64,000 nucleotides of DNA, taken from positions 25,949,617 to 26,013,616 of the forward strand of contig OZ025207.1 in assembly GCA_964019055.1 (NCBI GenBank), read 5' to 3'. Of the stretch, positions 33,501-46,098 are shown piece by piece; positions within the stretch are counted from its first letter, which is position 1, and every line of letters begins with the position of its first letter. Below the pieces are notes generated by a model that searched no databases, had not been told where the DNA came from, and saw only the letters and a list, made by a program, of their open reading frames with translations. The stretch comes from Anthopleura xanthogrammica. Its lineage: Eukaryota > Cnidaria > Anthozoa > Actiniaria > Actiniidae. Both the position numbers and the translations under genes were made by a program.

Positions 33501-33851
33501 GACCATACTGCCAGCCTTAACTGGTACGAAGCAGTTGAAGCATGCAGGGCCCTCGGTGCTCATTTGGTGGATATCCGAAACGATGCTGAATCGCGGTTTA
33601 TTCAGAGCCATTTCCTTGATGATTACTCTAGGGATACCCAGTACTACATCGGCATATCTGATACAGCAAGTGAAGATTCGTGGACCTATCTCGATGGTAC
33701 AAACATCACATTCGTCGTTTGGTTGATGGGCTCACCAGCCGATAGTAAGATTGAAAACTGTGGAATTATTTATGCCTCTCCGTCTTATCATGTAGGTTAT
33801 TACAATTCTTACTATTGCATGTATAGAAATCCTTATATTTGTAAAAAATGA
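30579..33851 (+). CDS. Type II membrane protein with C-type-lectin-like domain
   Basis: Two exons, 30579-30948 and 33457-33851, joined by a GTGAGC donor and a CAG acceptor; phase 1 closes exactly, giving 254 aa. Residues 1-31 are cytoplasmic, a hydrophobic helix at about 34-57 (LAIIVLIAIIVIILVSVSIT) is the membrane anchor. A stalk of GPTSNATS repeats follows with at least four NAT N-glycosylation sequons. The rest is a C-type-lectin-like domain: NWYEAVEACRALGAHLVDIR, YYIGISD, WTYLDGT and the four canonical cysteines (EAC, ENCG, YYC, YICKK). The usual Ca2+/sugar motifs EPN/QPD and WND are replaced by SPA and YNS, so Ca2+-dependent sugar binding is doubtful. Likely a cell-surface recognition receptor; the ligand is unknown. 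An in-frame leader upstream (from about 30474) lacks an ATG. Confidence 0.8.
31176..31480 (-). repeat. Dispersed repeat (TLKDVERF-type), copy 1, in lectin intron
   Basis: The minus strand contains ACACTAAAAGATGTCGAGCG, also found near 36150-36180 and, more diverged, at 37270-37310. Flanks match for about 100 bp. Not enough is visible to assign a family. Confidence 0.5.
31977..33284. mobile_element. 1.3-kb element with arms of about 0.5 kb, flanked by TTAA, in lectin intron
   Basis: Left end TTAAGGTGACTGACTACTTT, right end its complement. The arms 31981-32485 and 32770-33280 are complementary with indels. A further internal copy of the end (GTAGTCAGTCACCTT) at 32597-32611 suggests a rearranged or nested pair. 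TTAA at both ends would fit a piggyBac-type target duplication; there is no transposase. Confidence 0.7.
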
Positions 33852-34600
33852 AGGTCAAATCTTCCAGACATGAGTTTTTAACTTCGGTAATAAATCAAGG
33901 TAGTGTTAACATCATTATCATGATCATTCAGTTCGTATCACAGGAAAAAATATTGAATTTCCAATTAGGTTAAACTGGGATTTTTTTTGGAATTTTTTCC
34001 CAATATTGTTTTATGTAGCACTTTTCCAATATTGGGAAATTCCAAAGGAAACCCAAAGATAACCCTTCGGTTTGTTTATATACTCGCACAATGACGCATT
34101 GTAAAAATGCACGGGCTAAAGGCTTACAAAAGGCTAACAACTTTGGAGGGATTGCATGCAGGCCTGGTCGCAAATACTTTACCTAGTTGGAAATTCAATA
34201 TTTTTTCCTGTGTATGGGATTGTTATTATCATCATCACTATCATTATTTAACATATGGGTTTATTATATCCACTTTGAAATCACTAGCAAATCCTGTAAT
34301 CTGATTGGCTCTCAGTAGATTGATTCAATCACGAATCGCACTATTTTGAGTCCGAATCGCATCTTTTTGTCAGCCAATCACAATGCAACACTAGAAAAGG
34401 TAACCAATCAGATTACAGGATTGTATGTAATCAGCCAATCAGATTACAGCAAATAAGGAACATAAAATGTAGCTTTTTTCAAGTTTGACTGCAATTTTTT
34501 GTTACAAAAAGAAACAAAATACCGGCTATTTGTGAATAAATACTTTTGTATTTATCACAAATTTAGTGTCTATCTAGTATGATTTCAAAATGGATATAAT
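33852..34600. other. Intergenic, with inverted segments
   Basis: Contains a palindromic pair around TTTTCCCAATATTG near 33990-34035 and repeated AATCTGATTGGC/CCAATCAGATTACAG words at 34290-34450. No gene. Confidence 0.5.
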
Positions 34601-34601
34601 A

Positions 34602-34755
34602 AAGTGATAATTGAACTTCGTGTCGTGCAATTTTGGTCTGATATCAAACTTGCGATTACAAATCACACTCCCGCTACGCGGTCGTGTGATTTTGTTATCG
34701 CGCGTTTGATATCAGACCAAATTGCACTCCACTTAGTTCAATTACCATTATTTAT
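34602..34755. repeat. Fold-back element
   Basis: The arms around GATAATTGAACTTCGTG and TTTGGTCTGATATCAAAC are complementary to 34700-34752. The loop has GCGGTCGTGTGATTT. Confidence 0.65.
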
Positions 34756-35096
34756 TATCATCATCATCATTATTGATTATGATCATCGATATCATTATTC
34801 CTTAAGTTAAAGACAACTAGACGCATAACTGCGTGTACTCAGGATTCTCTTTGATCTGCTCATGTCTACGACGTCTAGATTTAGAACTTCGTTATTTCCG
34901 CTCATAGTTACTAAGAAGAGGAATGTGCTATGTACAACGCACTATAATTAACAGCAATAAGCAAACGTTAACACAGCGAAGCACAAAATATGCCATTTGT
35001 AAGCTTATTTTTGTTTCTTTATCAAGAAATAAAGCGATAAATTATTGCACTAATTTCATACTTCTCATCTTAAGTTTTATCATGTATTATTTGTAC

Positions 35097-36386
35097 TTAT
35101 GTACAGCGTATTGGGATTTTTAAATGCGCTGCATAAGAAATAAAGTTGTCATAATTGTTTTTAAGATTTATTTGTTTATCAGATGAGATAAAACGTTTTT
35201 GTTCATAAAGATAGGAACTGACTATAATATTCATTGTATGTGACTGGGTCTTATAAAGAGACATCGGTCTATTACAAGAAAGCAAAGATATATATCGACT
35301 AATTTTACGTTGTTGATGAGAAATAAATCCTCGTGTGTAGGTACCAATCCTCTTCAACTTTGGGACAGAATGCTCACTTTTAATCTTAACACAGTTGATA
35401 TAATTATGTAACTTCGATGACTTGGGTATACTTGGACGTATTTTATAATAAACAACCCGTCTAAGCTTTCTACTTTTTGTGATTAAACGCCTTTTTAATC
35501 GTGTTGGTATTCTACTTGGTTCACGACTACGATGACAGCGTTTATGTCTATAATTATAGTAAAGAAACCTTGAATAACGAGATCTGGTATTACTTGTAGT
35601 TTTTATTGTGACTTCTATATCATTATATACATGTACTGCAGTCAAACAATAAGTTTTATCTAATACATCACAGTCACTGAACGATGAATTGACAATAGTT
35701 TGAGTATAGCAATCGAAGAACTGGACTGCTTTGTATCCTAATAAAGTTAATATTAAGCTTAATATTATAAAATTTGTAAAGCTAATACATCCTTGAATGA
35801 AAAACAACAAAAGAAGTATTGTACTTAGCATTATTTCGTAAGAAGAGATCATCCCTGTGAACGCGGCGTCACTTTGAAACTCACATGGTTGAGTGTAAAC
35901 ACAGGTCGCTTGTCTTGTAGTTTCTTCGCTTATAGTACTTGCAATCCTCGTTTTTTCGTCTTTAGAACTTAGTTGGCATTCATTAGTTGAGTCCTTTGTA
36001 GAGCTAGAACCTGTATAAGTTAGTATATAGTTCGCTTTTGATAAGATTGGTAGCTTGTTTGATAGATAATTCACGATAAGTTTCACGATAGGCAGTTTCA
36101 TAGGCAGTTTCACGATAGATTCGCGGTATCTCTCTAAATGCCCTTTAGGAAAACGCTCGACATCTTTTAGTGTGGCTATACCGCGAATGGCGTGTGCATT
36201 TGTAAGTGATTTGAGCGTATTTATAGACGAAGAATCCATAGCTTTCATGACTTCAGTGACTTGTATGTCGACAATGAAACTTGTGCAATCGATCGAAAGC
36301 ACATGGTGGGGTATCCATGGTGATAGATTTTGACATAGAATGACGTCATCAGCATTTTGGCGATGAAGAAAACTACCAACTACCAA
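35097..36386 (-). CDS. Orphan reading frame with two predicted membrane segments
   Basis: A 429-codon open frame. The upstream-most codon is not ATG; the first ATG is about codon 47 (MKAMDSSSINTLKSL). The middle has a hydrophobic stretch (MLSTILLLLFFIQGCISF, then FIILSLILTLLGYKAV), suggesting a membrane hairpin. It is followed by a Tyr/Arg/Lys-rich C-terminal half. Part of the N-terminal region (ATLKDVERF) belongs to a dispersed repeat, and the last 15 codons overlap a retroelement-like tail read in antisense. I recognise no family. It may be a taxon-restricted gene or a mobile-element remnant. Confidence 0.35.
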   Translation of the reverse strand: MVVGSFLHRQNADDVILCQNLSPWIPHHVLSIDCTSFIVDIQVTEVMKAMDSSSINTLKSLTNAHAIRGIATLKDVERFPKGHLERYRESIVKLPMKLPIVKLIVNYLSNKLPILSKANYILTYTGSSSTKDSTNECQLSSKDEKTRIASTISEETTRQATCVYTQPCEFQSDAAFTGMISSYEIMLSTILLLLFFIQGCISFTNFIILSLILTLLGYKAVQFFDCYTQTIVNSSFSDCDVLDKTYCLTAVHVYNDIEVTIKTTSNTRSRYSRFLYYNYRHKRCHRSREPSRIPTRLKRRLITKSRKLRRVVYYKIRPSIPKSSKLHNYINCVKIKSEHSVPKLKRIGTYTRGFISHQQRKISRYISLLSCNRPMSLYKTQSHTMNIIVSSYLYEQKRFISSDKQINLKNNYDNFISYAAHLKIPIRCT

Positions 36387-36419
36387 AAAGAAACCCGAAT
36401 CTATAACTCTGGGATTCCA

Positions 36420-38525
36420 CAGGAATCCCGAGTAAAAAATGCTCTGCTTTACTAAATGTATATATTTATATTGGCCGGTCTATTTTAGTGAAAGAAAATA
36501 TTTTAGAAAATTAACATTTAACAAATTTGAAATTTTTTTTCATTTGAGTGCTGTTCTAATTTAGAACTAGACGCTCTTGGAGCGTTCACTGGGTTGCCTG
36601 TGCGAGAGCTACCCCACTCACCAATCCTCATACTCTATTATTTCTTACCAAAGTGTTCCTTTTGGGTTCAAAGTCCCCCTTTATTAAAAACATTTTAAAT
36701 TCTAGTAAGACATTAGTGTTGCGTTACTGACTTGTCAACGCATATTATATTTCTACTTGACCTACTAGAGTACCTTTCAAGACTAGCTGATGAAATAAAC
36801 ATATCTATTTCAGTATCGAAACTGTTCGCTGCAAAACAAACGTTTTATCAATGTAAATACTCTTAGCCAAAATGTGTTTAACTGGTCATTTGTTTTTCCC
36901 TCAGTTTTTGTTTTCTCTATTTTCATAAATGGAAATATTCAACAAGGAGTCTTGGCAGTTCGCTTTCTTGTAGATCACTATCAGCTCGTCTGACTTCTAC
37001 AAGTTCTTGGAGTCAGCTTTCATCAAAGCTTTGTTTGTCACTCGTTTTGTAGTTTGTCTCTCGTTCTGTAGTTTGTCTCAGTATATTTTTTTGTATCTGA
37101 GATCTGGTAAGATCTAGTTTGATCATAGCTAGGTAGTTTATAGATTCTCTTAGTCTATTTTGACTAGTTTGTCTAGTTCTACGATTCTCATACCGTAGTT
37201 TGCTCATAGATTCTCAAAGATAGCTCATAGATTCTCAGACTTCTCTCTTTGAGTATGTGGACCAACCCGTTCCAAAATCGCTCAATAACATATTTTAGTG
37301 TGTGTCTACCACTACGGCGCGTGCGTTTGTAAGTAGTTTAAGCGTAGCGTTAAAAAACCTAAAGACAATAGTACGCAACATGCCTACATACAAAGTAGTA
37401 CTTCACGAACCCTGAACGAATGAATTAATGGTGACTCAACACTAAAAAACTATAAATACATCCTCGATGTCGTGTGGCAACTTCATTGGACATTGGACAT
37501 TGTTTACAAGTTCTCGACCAATCATGACGTGTGAAATTATGGTCTACCTGACGCCCGAAAAACGGATCTCATTTTAAGACTGGTTTGCTACCATAGCAAC
37601 CCAGTAATTATCTGCTATGAAATCAGTACTCTCTTTTCCAATTTTAATAGTTAAGGACGTATTTATTCACGAAAGAAAACTAAAGTCATATGACTCGTTT
37701 AGTAACAGTCAAGTAGAGGGGTTTTTAGATAACTACCCGATTTAGTTTAATCCCTTCTCTCCCTGACTTGACTGTTACTAAACGAGTGCGTTACACTATT
37801 ATGTTAATCCGCTGTCCGGTTACAGAATGATTATGGTCGTTGAGGTCTATCCGGTTACAGAATGATCACGGCCGCTGAGGTTTCATTTTACACCAAAGGA
37901 AACCCGCGACATTTGTACGCTCTTGATCATTGAGCTAAATACACAGGGAATCCGTCAATAAATCAATAATGTCACACATATTTTAAAGCCTACGTATCGA
38001 AGCCGGGTTCCCTGTGCATTTTGCGCGAGGCTAATACGTGGTTCACACTGATGATAAAATAGTTCAGTCAGAGATTCCATAACACTTTGGTTGTTGTAAG
38101 ATGACATTTCTGAGTTTTCACTTCAGCCGAATGATTTACAAGCTGGTGATTCTTGAAGACTTCGTCTATTTAATTAAACAACAATAAAAATCTTATAAAT
38201 TTCACCAAATTTCTATCTCATAATTACAATTAGATACTTACTGATTTTAATAGTCCATTAATTTATAACAAATGTATGCGAGCGTAGCGATACTAATCTT
38301 GCAGGTGCGGGCTCCCTTTGGAATTAATGATTTCGAAATGATTTGTCGTCGTCCTTGGCGTCCCCGGCCCCTCCTCCATAGAACGGTACTTTTTCCTTAT
38401 TCTGACCCGCACGTAAACCCGTTCTTCGGCTCACAAATATTTATTTTTAAGAAATATCGGACTTCAGTGTGTTTATTGCGGGAAGTATTTCGTGACATTT
38501 CAATGGGAAGACAATATGTTCCATT
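36420..38525. other. Intergenic region without a recognised gene
   Basis: Holds a third copy of the TLKDVERF-type repeat (about 37200-37370), an inverted repeat at 37695-37789 (ACTCGTTTAGTAACAGTCAA and complement), and two direct copies of a 35-bp unit at 37815-37877 containing CCGGTTACAGAATGAT. Confidence 0.5.
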
Positions 38526-38715
38526 ATAATCAGGGAGGGATGCAGGGGGTGCGCACCCTCCCCTCAGAGCAACTTTGTCCCCCTATTTTGATGACACCCA
38601 ATACGAAATAATGATAGTTTTCTTTCTTTGATTCTGAAGGGTTGCACCCCCCTGGGCTGACTTTTAATTTGTGCCCTGCACCCCTCCCTGAAATAATCCT
38701 AGATCCGCTCCTGTG
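38526..38715. repeat. Small inverted-repeat element
   Basis: Ends around CAGGGAGGGATGCAGGGGGT and complement (CCCTGCACCCCTCCCTG), followed by AGATCCGCTCCTG. Non-coding. Confidence 0.55.
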
Positions 38716-39006
38716 GTAATAACCAGCTGATCTGTGAAAAAAACATTCGCCAATCAGAACCTAATCGAGGAAGTTTGCAAACCTGAGTAGCCAGAAGACT
38801 CTGGAAACGGTTATTTCTTTTATTTTCCCACTAAATAATGAATATTATACTGTAAATATATACAAAATCAGTATCAATAGCCTCTCCTGAAAATCTGAAT
38901 CTCAGATATAAATTTTGGTTAGTCGATTTTCGCAGGCTTCATGACACCTCACTTTTGCTGTGACGTCATTTTTACGTCACTATTTTAGATCAGCTGGAAT
39001 GGGTCA

Positions 39007-39283
39007 ATAATAATAATAATAATGGGTTCTTATATAGCGCATTTCACATCGTCTCAATGCGCTTTACAATTTTTGACCAGTGGAGGACTTTTACGGGCTG
39101 CATATTAAGGCGCTATTAGCAGCCGTGCAGCTTACAATCATGAGTGAATTGTTAGTAATTAGTGTTATGCCTCCAAATTGGGATAGGCTGTTGAACCGGG
39201 AGACAATCCCCTACTCTTACACGAATAATTCAACAGGTTCTTTTATGTCCCCCATTTACAGGTTAAGGAAGGGTTGGGAGACA

Positions 39284-39336
<53 letters not shown>

Positions 39337-39344
39337 TAGATGTG

Positions 39345-39400
<56 letters not shown>

Positions 39401-39470
39401 CAGGGATTCGAACCACGACCTCCCGCACAACAGACCGACGCTCTTACCAACTGAGCTAACCGGGTGGCGA
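39007..39470 (-). mobile_element. Full-length tRNA-derived SINE
   Basis: The complement of the 28648 copy, with an (ATT)n tail at 39007 and the tRNA-like head at about 39393-39470. Very similar to that copy, so probably a young family. Confidence 0.88.
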
Positions 39471-39744
39471 CCTGCACTAACAGGTCGCGTGACCCTATCC
39501 CCTTAAGACGAGCAGCTGTGCCAAAATGAACCACAGAAATGAAAAGAGCCCTTTGACATTAATAGAGAAGCAGAGTTTGAGCTCATAACAAGGGAAACAG
39601 GAGAAATGGCATTAAATAAAAAATTGAATGATTAGTATGCCGATTTGTATGCATGGGAAAATGCGCTGGATAGCAAGAGTTTGCCATCCGACACCTTTCC
39701 CATACAAATCCTTATAAATACTCGGTTTTATATGTAATGCCATT

Positions 39745-40133
39745 TGTAGAGGCTACATAAATAGGTCGCCGTGGTGAGTCACGAGGCTTCAAACTCGGCT
39801 TATAAACTCACGATTTTTAATCTGTATTTCAAACCGTTTCACAACCGGTGAAAACCTAAAACACACATAACACACAAATAAAAACATTACAAACATGAAT
39901 ACACGAAAACTAAAGCAAACGGAAGCAAAATAAAGCGAAAAAAGACACGGAAACTCACCAATATGACAACCACGGCAAACGTGACCTCGTGGCACACACA
40001 CAACGCGCAAAGCAACATGGGACACGTAAAACACGGAACAAGATACACACTGACATGGACACGGGACTCACGGAACAAAATGAAAACGATAAATAAAACG
40101 AACTAACAAGCTTGTTGAGGATAAGCCTCAACA
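39745..40133 (-). repeat. 3' LTR of BEL/Pao element
   Basis: 389 bp, bounded by TGTAGAGG and CCTCAACA (TG...CA). It differs from the other LTR at about two or three sites (for example CTTCAAACTC versus CTTCACACTC). The target duplication CCATT lies at 39740-39744. Confidence 0.95.
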
Positions 40134-40288
40134 TCCTGGGGGGCCAGGCTGAGCTAACTCCTTAAACAAATAAACTTCAACGGTAAATGTTCAGTGTTCT
40201 AAGCTGATACAACGTTCATGGTAAACATCAGTTCTCTTAACTGTATGGATTGAGACTTCATAGCCATTGCTACAGTTCATGTAGTTCG

Positions 40289-43200
40289 TTAACGAGACTC
40301 TTCCAAGAGGCAGAGCTTGGAGATTGGTCTGCACAGGGTTGAATTCTTCGTCTTCACTTGCGCGGCTCTAACGTAGCCATCTGCTCCCGGTAGGGTTTTG
40401 AGTACACGACCAAGCAGCCATTTTGATCTCGATAGGGTGTTGTCGACAACTAGAACCATGTCGCCCTCCTTAAGGTTTCTTTTTGGTGTAAGCCATTTCT
40501 GTCTGGCTTGGAGCAATGGCAGGTACTCTTGGATCCACCTTGACCAGAAACGATTTGCTAAGTATTGGGCGTGTCTCCATTGTTTGCGGGAGTACAGATC
40601 ATCTGGTTCGAACACTCCAGGTGGAACGGCGAGGTTCTGTCTGTGGAGGAGCAGGTGGTTTGGAGTCAGCACATCTAGGTCGGCTGGGTCATCACTGCTT
40701 TGGCATATCGGCCGGCTGTTCAGTATCGATGTCACTTCTGCAAACACGGTACGCAGAGTTTCATGACCGATTAGAGCTTGAGGGTCGCCGATGACTGCTT
40801 TCATGGCTTTACGAACGCTTCGAATTAGACGTTCCCACACTCCTGACATATGACTCGCTCCTGGAGGTTGAAATCTCCATTGGGGAATAGGGCAGCTGTA
40901 CCACTCTACTTCGCAGGAATGCAAATCTGCCTTTATGGTCTTTTCGTCAAGCTCTCGGATAGAACGACGTAACTCCTTCTCTGCACCACAGAAATTTGTG
41001 CCATTGTCCGACCAGATTTCTTTGGGTCGACCACGTACTGCCATAAATCTGTGCAAGGCTTGTATGAAAGTGTCGGATTCCAATGAGCTCACATCTTCAA
41101 TGTGGACCGAGCGACTGTTGAAACATACGAATATACATCCGTAGATCTTGATTGTACTTCGAGCACGTTTCACGTGGAAAGGACCGAAGAAGTCCACACC
41201 GGTGTACGTAAAGGGTGGTTCATATGGGACTAAGCGTTCCTTAGGCAAGTCTGCCATCATCTGCTGCATGGCAGGACCTTCGCGTCTGCGACAGGTTACA
41301 CACTGACGGATGAGTTTGCGCACAAGTGCTCGAGCGCCTACAATCCAGTATCTCTGTCGTAAGGCGGCAAGAACATGCTCTCGTCCCCCGTGAGCAAGTA
41401 TTCTGTGATAATGCTGCACTAGTAGGCTAGCGACTGGATGCTCCTTTGGAATAATGACGGGATGAGCAGCTTCATATGGTATGGGTGCCTTGTGGATTCT
41501 TCCTCCGACACGGATAACGCCTTCTGCCAAGGTTGGGTTGAGAGCAGCTATCTTACTGGTAGCTTTGACTCGTTGTCCTTTCATCAGGGCCATCAACTCT
41601 TCATTTAGGTACTGACTTTGAATGACTTTCACGATGATTTGGCTGGAGGACTGCATCTCAGCCAAGGTGATTGTGGTTGAATCACTGATGTCTTGTCTTC
41701 TCGCACGCTTGACGAAGCGCATCACGTACGACATTACTCTGAGGAGGCGTGGCCAGGATGAATGGCGTTGCAGTAAGTCATCTTCGATACGAGACTCTGA
41801 AGTTGAGGTGGCGTTACACTCCTTTATCACTTCGGGCAGTTCATCATCGGGTAGTTCTTCACCTTTGCAGGTTGGCCACTGGTCTTCAGGCATCCACAGA
41901 AACGATGGCCCGATCAACCAGCGGGATTTTGTAGAGAAGGACTGGGTATCCATCCCTCTCGATCCTTCATCGGCCGGATTGCGTGTACCAGGTACAAAAT
42001 GCCATTGGTCTGGAGAGGATGTTTCGTGTATCTCAGTTAGGCGGTTTGATACAAACGTGTTGAAGCGACGCTTCCTGTTTCTGATATATTGCAGCACAGT
42101 CATCGAGTCGGACCAAAAGTAGACGTCTTTCACAGGTTCTTCTAGCTCACAGAGGATCGTCTTGCTCAGTCGGGTTGCTTGCACAGCAGCTTGTAATTCT
42201 AATCTAGGTATTGACAGTTCCTTCATTGGAGTGTTGCGGGCCTTTCCCATCACGAAGACGCAATGTATCTTGCCATCTTGGTCGACCATTCTAAGGTAAG
42301 ACACAGCTGCATACCCCCGTTTCGACGCATCAGCAAAGTTGTGTAGTTGCAAGGTCGTAACTGTCCCAAGTTGGGAGCTCTTGTAGCATCTTGGGATGTG
42401 GATGGTAATGATGTGTGGCAGGGATTGTACCCACTTGCGCCATATTGAGTAGTGCGGTTCAGGGATTTGCTGATCCCAAGAGAGGCCTTCTCTCCACAAG
42501 TCTTGCAAGAGGATCTTCACTGGAAGCACGAAGGGCGCCAAAAAACCCAGTGGGTCAAACAGGGAGCTCACGACGCTCAGCACTCCTCTCTTGGTGTTGG
42601 GTTTTTCTGTAGGAATGACTTTGAACTGAAATACGTCAGACTCGGCGTCCCACCAGATGCCCAGGGCACGTTCAACGGGAAGTTGGTCGAGGTCTAGGTT
42701 CAGGGTTGGCTTGGCTCTGTCTTGTGAGGGAAGAGCTGCAAGGATTTCTCGTCTGTTACTTGTGAACTTCGTCAGGCGGAAGCCTCCTTCCCTCAGCAGA
42801 TCTACAAGCCCATGGGCAACTTCAACTGCTTCTTCTGTGGTTGCAGTGGACTTTAAGACATCATCGACATAAAAATTTTGATGTACAGTCTCAATCACTT
42901 CAGGGCTGTATCGCTCTCTGCCAGCTTCTGCCGTGATCTGCAGTGCTTTGTTGGCGCAGCACGGCGATGACTTTGCTCCAAACGGGTGTACGAGCATTTT
43001 ATACTCCTCAGGCGGATTGTCGATGACTCCTGACCACCAGAGAAACCTCAGCGCGTCTGTGTCAGCTGGTGCAACTCCAACTTGATTAAACATAGCTTCA
43101 ACATCAGCGGTGAATGCTGCTGGGTGTTGACGGAAGCGTATAAGCACTCCAGAGATGTCATTAGTTAGGCTTGGCCCTTGAAGAAGACAGTCATTGAGGG

Positions 43201-43291
43201 ATTTTCCTGCATCGAGTTTTCGGCATCGAAAACTAACCTCACTTTGCCAGGTTTGTTGGGGTTTAGCACAGCGTGGTGCGGAAGATACCAC
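40289..43291 (-). CDS. pol: BEL/Pao pol: reverse transcriptase, RNase H, integrase
   Basis: An open frame of 1,000 codons that begins inside the RT domain. RT core with YVDD at residues 141-144. A Pao-type A17 region and an RNase H-like [12 protein letters not shown] follow. The integrase H2C2 zinc module ([19 protein letters not shown]) precedes the catalytic core: GVDFFGPF, then IWSDNGTNF and GVWERL give the D, D and E. The C-terminal module [11 protein letters not shown] is the DUF5641 type of BEL elements. It replicates the element by reverse transcription and integration. The frame overlaps the gag-protease frame by about 127 bases; homology crosses from one frame to the other near 43221, so a frameshift separates them. 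Confidence 0.93.
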   Translation of the reverse strand: MVSSAPRCAKPQQTWQSEVSFRCRKLDAGKSLNDCLLQGPSLTNDISGVLIRFRQHPAAFTADVEAMFNQVGVAPADTDALRFLWWSGVIDNPPEEYKMLVHPFGAKSSPCCANKALQITAEAGRERYSPEVIETVHQNFYVDDVLKSTATTEEAVEVAHGLVDLLREGGFRLTKFTSNRREILAALPSQDRAKPTLNLDLDQLPVERALGIWWDAESDVFQFKVIPTEKPNTKRGVLSVVSSLFDPLGFLAPFVLPVKILLQDLWREGLSWDQQIPEPHYSIWRKWVQSLPHIITIHIPRCYKSSQLGTVTTLQLHNFADASKRGYAAVSYLRMVDQDGKIHCVFVMGKARNTPMKELSIPRLELQAAVQATRLSKTILCELEEPVKDVYFWSDSMTVLQYIRNRKRRFNTFVSNRLTEIHETSSPDQWHFVPGTRNPADEGSRGMDTQSFSTKSRWLIGPSFLWMPEDQWPTCKGEELPDDELPEVIKECNATSTSESRIEDDLLQRHSSWPRLLRVMSYVMRFVKRARRQDISDSTTITLAEMQSSSQIIVKVIQSQYLNEELMALMKGQRVKATSKIAALNPTLAEGVIRVGGRIHKAPIPYEAAHPVIIPKEHPVASLLVQHYHRILAHGGREHVLAALRQRYWIVGARALVRKLIRQCVTCRRREGPAMQQMMADLPKERLVPYEPPFTYTGVDFFGPFHVKRARSTIKIYGCIFVCFNSRSVHIEDVSSLESDTFIQALHRFMAVRGRPKEIWSDNGTNFCGAEKELRRSIRELDEKTIKADLHSCEVEWYSCPIPQWRFQPPGASHMSGVWERLIRSVRKAMKAVIGDPQALIGHETLRTVFAEVTSILNSRPICQSSDDPADLDVLTPNHLLLHRQNLAVPPGVFEPDDLYSRKQWRHAQYLANRFWSRWIQEYLPLLQARQKWLTPKRNLKEGDMVLVVDNTLSRSKWLLGRVLKTLPGADGYVRAAQVKTKNSTLCRPISKLCLLEESR

Positions 43292-46035
43292 GTGATGTTA
43301 CTTCTTTCGGATGCTTCTTCTGCAGACAGTTTCCTCGCGTATCCCTTTGCTACGTAGTCGTCTATCACGGCTCTATACTTTGTCTCTAGGTCTGGATCTC
43401 GTTGGAAACGCTTCTTCAGATGCTGAAGTCGTGCCTCTGCCAGAGCGCGATTGTAAGGCAGAGATGGCTTCTCTTCCTTCCATAGGCGTCCCATCTGATA
43501 GTGCTGTCCTTTCTTTGTGGTGGTGTCGTTGATGATCTTCATGGCTTGTTGATCTTCGATTGACAAGTTCTTGGGTTTTGTGTTGATGTCGGTGCCATAT
43601 GATTCAATTCGCCAGAACTCCTCTAGTTGATGACTTAGCTTCATATCTTCACTAGTAAAAAAGTTCGTGTTTGAATATTGTTTGACTGGCTTACTGCTGT
43701 TGGCACCGCCCAGAATACTCCAACCGAGACAACACTTGATGGCTATTGGTTCGTTTGGATTTCCCTTTCTCACTTCCATGGGAACAAAGGCTTGACTTAC
43801 GTTAGTTCCGAGTAGTATTGATATCTTCTTTCTGTCGACGTCAGGAAAGGGTACTTCTTTCAGATGTGGCCATTGATGAATACGATCTGCTATCCTCTTC
43901 TGCTTGACGGGTATGGAAAGCTCCTTCACCGCCCAGGCTGTTTCGACGTTTACCATGCTGTCATCTTCCTCGCTGAGACAGGCTAGTCTGAAGCTAACCA
44001 TTTTTGCTTGGTTGCTTACATCATTGTCGCTCACGGTGTTGAGAACAATGTTGCCGGGAGTTTCCTTGAGGTTCATCCTCTTGGCCAGTGACGGGTCTAT
44101 TAGCGTGATATCAGAGCCAGAGTCTATCAAGCAGTAGGTTGTAGTGACTTCTGATTCTTCATCGTTGATAATCTTTACAGGAAGCACTTGCAGCATAACG
44201 TCTTGGTTATTGACAGCAATTGTGTTGTTAAATCCAGTAGTACCGGCAGTTGATTGGGGGGTGTTGGCGCGGTTGTTACTCTCCCCTTTACTTTCTGGTT
44301 GACTAGTTTCACGTTGGTTTGTGTCACTAGAGTCCGTGAAATGCAGCATGGAATGATGTGCCTTGCCGCACCCTGATACTTGACATCGCGTTGAACACTT
44401 ACAGTTCTTGTAAGTGTGCTCAGTGGAGTTTAAACAGTTAAAACATATTTTCTTAGACTTGACGAACTCGTTTCTCTCCTTCGGGTTCTTCGACTTGAAC
44501 GACTCACAGCGATACAGGCGATGTGGTTTATTACACAAAGGGCATTGTTCATCCTTCTTGGTAGTGGCTAGCGTGGTGACTCTTACGCTCGGAGGTCTGT
44601 CTCTTACATTCGCGGCATGTCTTGTGCTGGTGTTAGCGCTCTTAGGTGGTGTTTCGCTCTTCGAGAAGAAAGGGTGGTTCATCACATCTGCACGATCCTT
44701 TATAAAGTCAACAACGTCCTTGAAGCTTGGCATCTCTTTACCCTTGCGTTTCTTATTCACAGTCTCGATAAACTTAGCCTGAGCCCACCTGGGCAGACGT
44801 GCAACAATTCGTTCCAGATTATCAGTGTTTATCTCGCTAAGGAAGCCCATAGACTCAAGAGTGTCGTAGGTTACTTGCGCATCATCTGCCAGCTGTTGTA
44901 GAGCTTGTCGGTCGTTGTTCTGTATCACGGGGCCTTTGGTGAGGGCGTCAGTACACGCGCGGACAACTTGCGAGGGGCGGCCAAACCGCTCTTCAAGGGT
45001 TTTTAACGCTCTTGCTAGTCCTCCTGGAAGAGCTTCGTAACGTTGCACTGCCTTTAAAGCCGGTCCCTCGAGGAACTGTAGAAGTAGCGTCATCTTTACT
45101 GTGTCGTCCAGAGCACGTGTTTCTACTAGTTGGCGGAAACGCTGACGGAATGTTGGAAACCGTTCTGGGGAACCATCGAACTTCTGTACTTGTATCTTCG
45201 GCAAGTCTTGAGTCAAGCTTATATTTGCTATCGCTGAAGCAATGTTCGTAAGAACACTTTCGTCTTTAGTGGACGGGGTAATGCTGTTTCTATCAAGCGT
45301 GTGCTCAGTGGACACTTTGTGCGCTGGTGCATCAGTCGTCATCGCTCTCCCGTAGTAAATAGGAGGCAACAGTCCTGATAAATTCTTCGGCGTGGGATCT
45401 GTGGCCATGGGTGTGGTCACCGTTTTCGGAGTTGAAGCATAGGGCAGGTTGTCAGCTAGATACGGTACATGTAATCCGCTTGGTGTAGACGTGGGTGCTG
45501 AGAAAACACTTGAAACCCGAGGGTTCTGCGGTGGCAGCATATTAAAACTGAATGGCTGTCTCTGTTGGGACCCAGGTTCTTTAGCTGTACAATTCGAGGA
45601 ACTTGGGAAAATAGACGCGGGCGGCTTGAATACAGTGGGTGTACTGTTCGAGGCACTTTGGTAATTAAACACGGGCGGTGTGAATACTGTAGCTGTACTG
45701 TTCAAGGCACTCGGGAAAATACACACGGGTGGTGATAATGGAGTATTTTGGTTTGAAGAAGTCAGTGGGACTCCTTCCCTTGCGTTCACGTGATGCGTCG
45801 GGGACGCACAGTCACTTTCCCTCACATGGGAAAACACGGGTTGTTCCCTCACTTGGGAAAACACGGGTGGGTTTATTTTACTCTGATTACACATTAATTT
45901 CTTGGTTTCCTCGAGTTCACTCTCCAATCTTGTCAGCTCCAGTTCCAACTCTCTCTTCTTTATTTCTATTTCCAATGTTTTCATCTCGATATGAATAGCA
46001 GCACATTCAGCGGCTTCGGGTGACTGATTTCCCAC
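43165..46035 (-). CDS. gag-pro: BEL/Pao gag-protease with start of RT
   Basis: A long frame with an N-terminal coiled coil rich in Glu and Leu ([20 protein letters not shown]), a Pro/Ser-rich stretch, then the DUF1759-type gag core ([29 protein letters not shown]). Two zinc knuckles follow ([28 protein letters not shown]). An aspartic protease with the DSGSD active site ([20 protein letters not shown]) comes next, then the first part of RT ([11 protein letters not shown]). The frame is not closed at its 5' side: it continues upstream in the same phase to an in-frame TAG at 46099-46101, beyond which lies the gag N-terminus. No ATG marks 46035. Confidence 0.88.
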   Translation of the reverse strand: MGNQSPEAAECAAIHIEMKTLEIEIKKRELELELTRLESELEETKKLMCNQSKINPPVFSQVREQPVFSHVRESDCASPTHHVNAREGVPLTSSNQNTPLSPPVCIFPSALNSTATVFTPPVFNYQSASNSTPTVFKPPASIFPSSSNCTAKEPGSQQRQPFSFNMLPPQNPRVSSVFSAPTSTPSGLHVPYLADNLPYASTPKTVTTPMATDPTPKNLSGLLPPIYYGRAMTTDAPAHKVSTEHTLDRNSITPSTKDESVLTNIASAIANISLTQDLPKIQVQKFDGSPERFPTFRQRFRQLVETRALDDTVKMTLLLQFLEGPALKAVQRYEALPGGLARALKTLEERFGRPSQVVRACTDALTKGPVIQNNDRQALQQLADDAQVTYDTLESMGFLSEINTDNLERIVARLPRWAQAKFIETVNKKRKGKEMPSFKDVVDFIKDRADVMNHPFFSKSETPPKSANTSTRHAANVRDRPPSVRVTTLATTKKDEQCPLCNKPHRLYRCESFKSKNPKERNEFVKSKKICFNCLNSTEHTYKNCKCSTRCQVSGCGKAHHSMLHFTDSSDTNQRETSQPESKGESNNRANTPQSTAGTTGFNNTIAVNNQDVMLQVLPVKIINDEESEVTTTYCLIDSGSDITLIDPSLAKRMNLKETPGNIVLNTVSDNDVSNQAKMVSFRLACLSEEDDSMVNVETAWAVKELSIPVKQKRIADRIHQWPHLKEVPFPDVDRKKISILLGTNVSQAFVPMEVRKGNPNEPIAIKCCLGWSILGGANSSKPVKQYSNTNFFTSEDMKLSHQLEEFWRIESYGTDINTKPKNLSIEDQQAMKIINDTTTKKGQHYQMGRLWKEEKPSLPYNRALAEARLQHLKKRFQRDPDLETKYRAVIDDYVAKGYARKLSAEEASERSNITWYLPHHAVLNPNKPGKVRLVFDAENSMQENPSMTVFFKGQA

Positions 46036-46098
46036 TCTGGCGGTCGTGCGTGACGAAGCGTGACATGGTTTGCATTCTTGACATATTTGTTGAAGTTT

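Noticed and set aside
39080..39298. 72-residue ORF (MEDFYGLHIKALLAAVQL...) repeated at 28818 and 15712
   Set aside because: Chance frame within the SINE body.
41622..42122. Plus-strand frames across 40.4-45.7 kb
   Set aside because: Antisense shadows of the BEL gag and pol genes.
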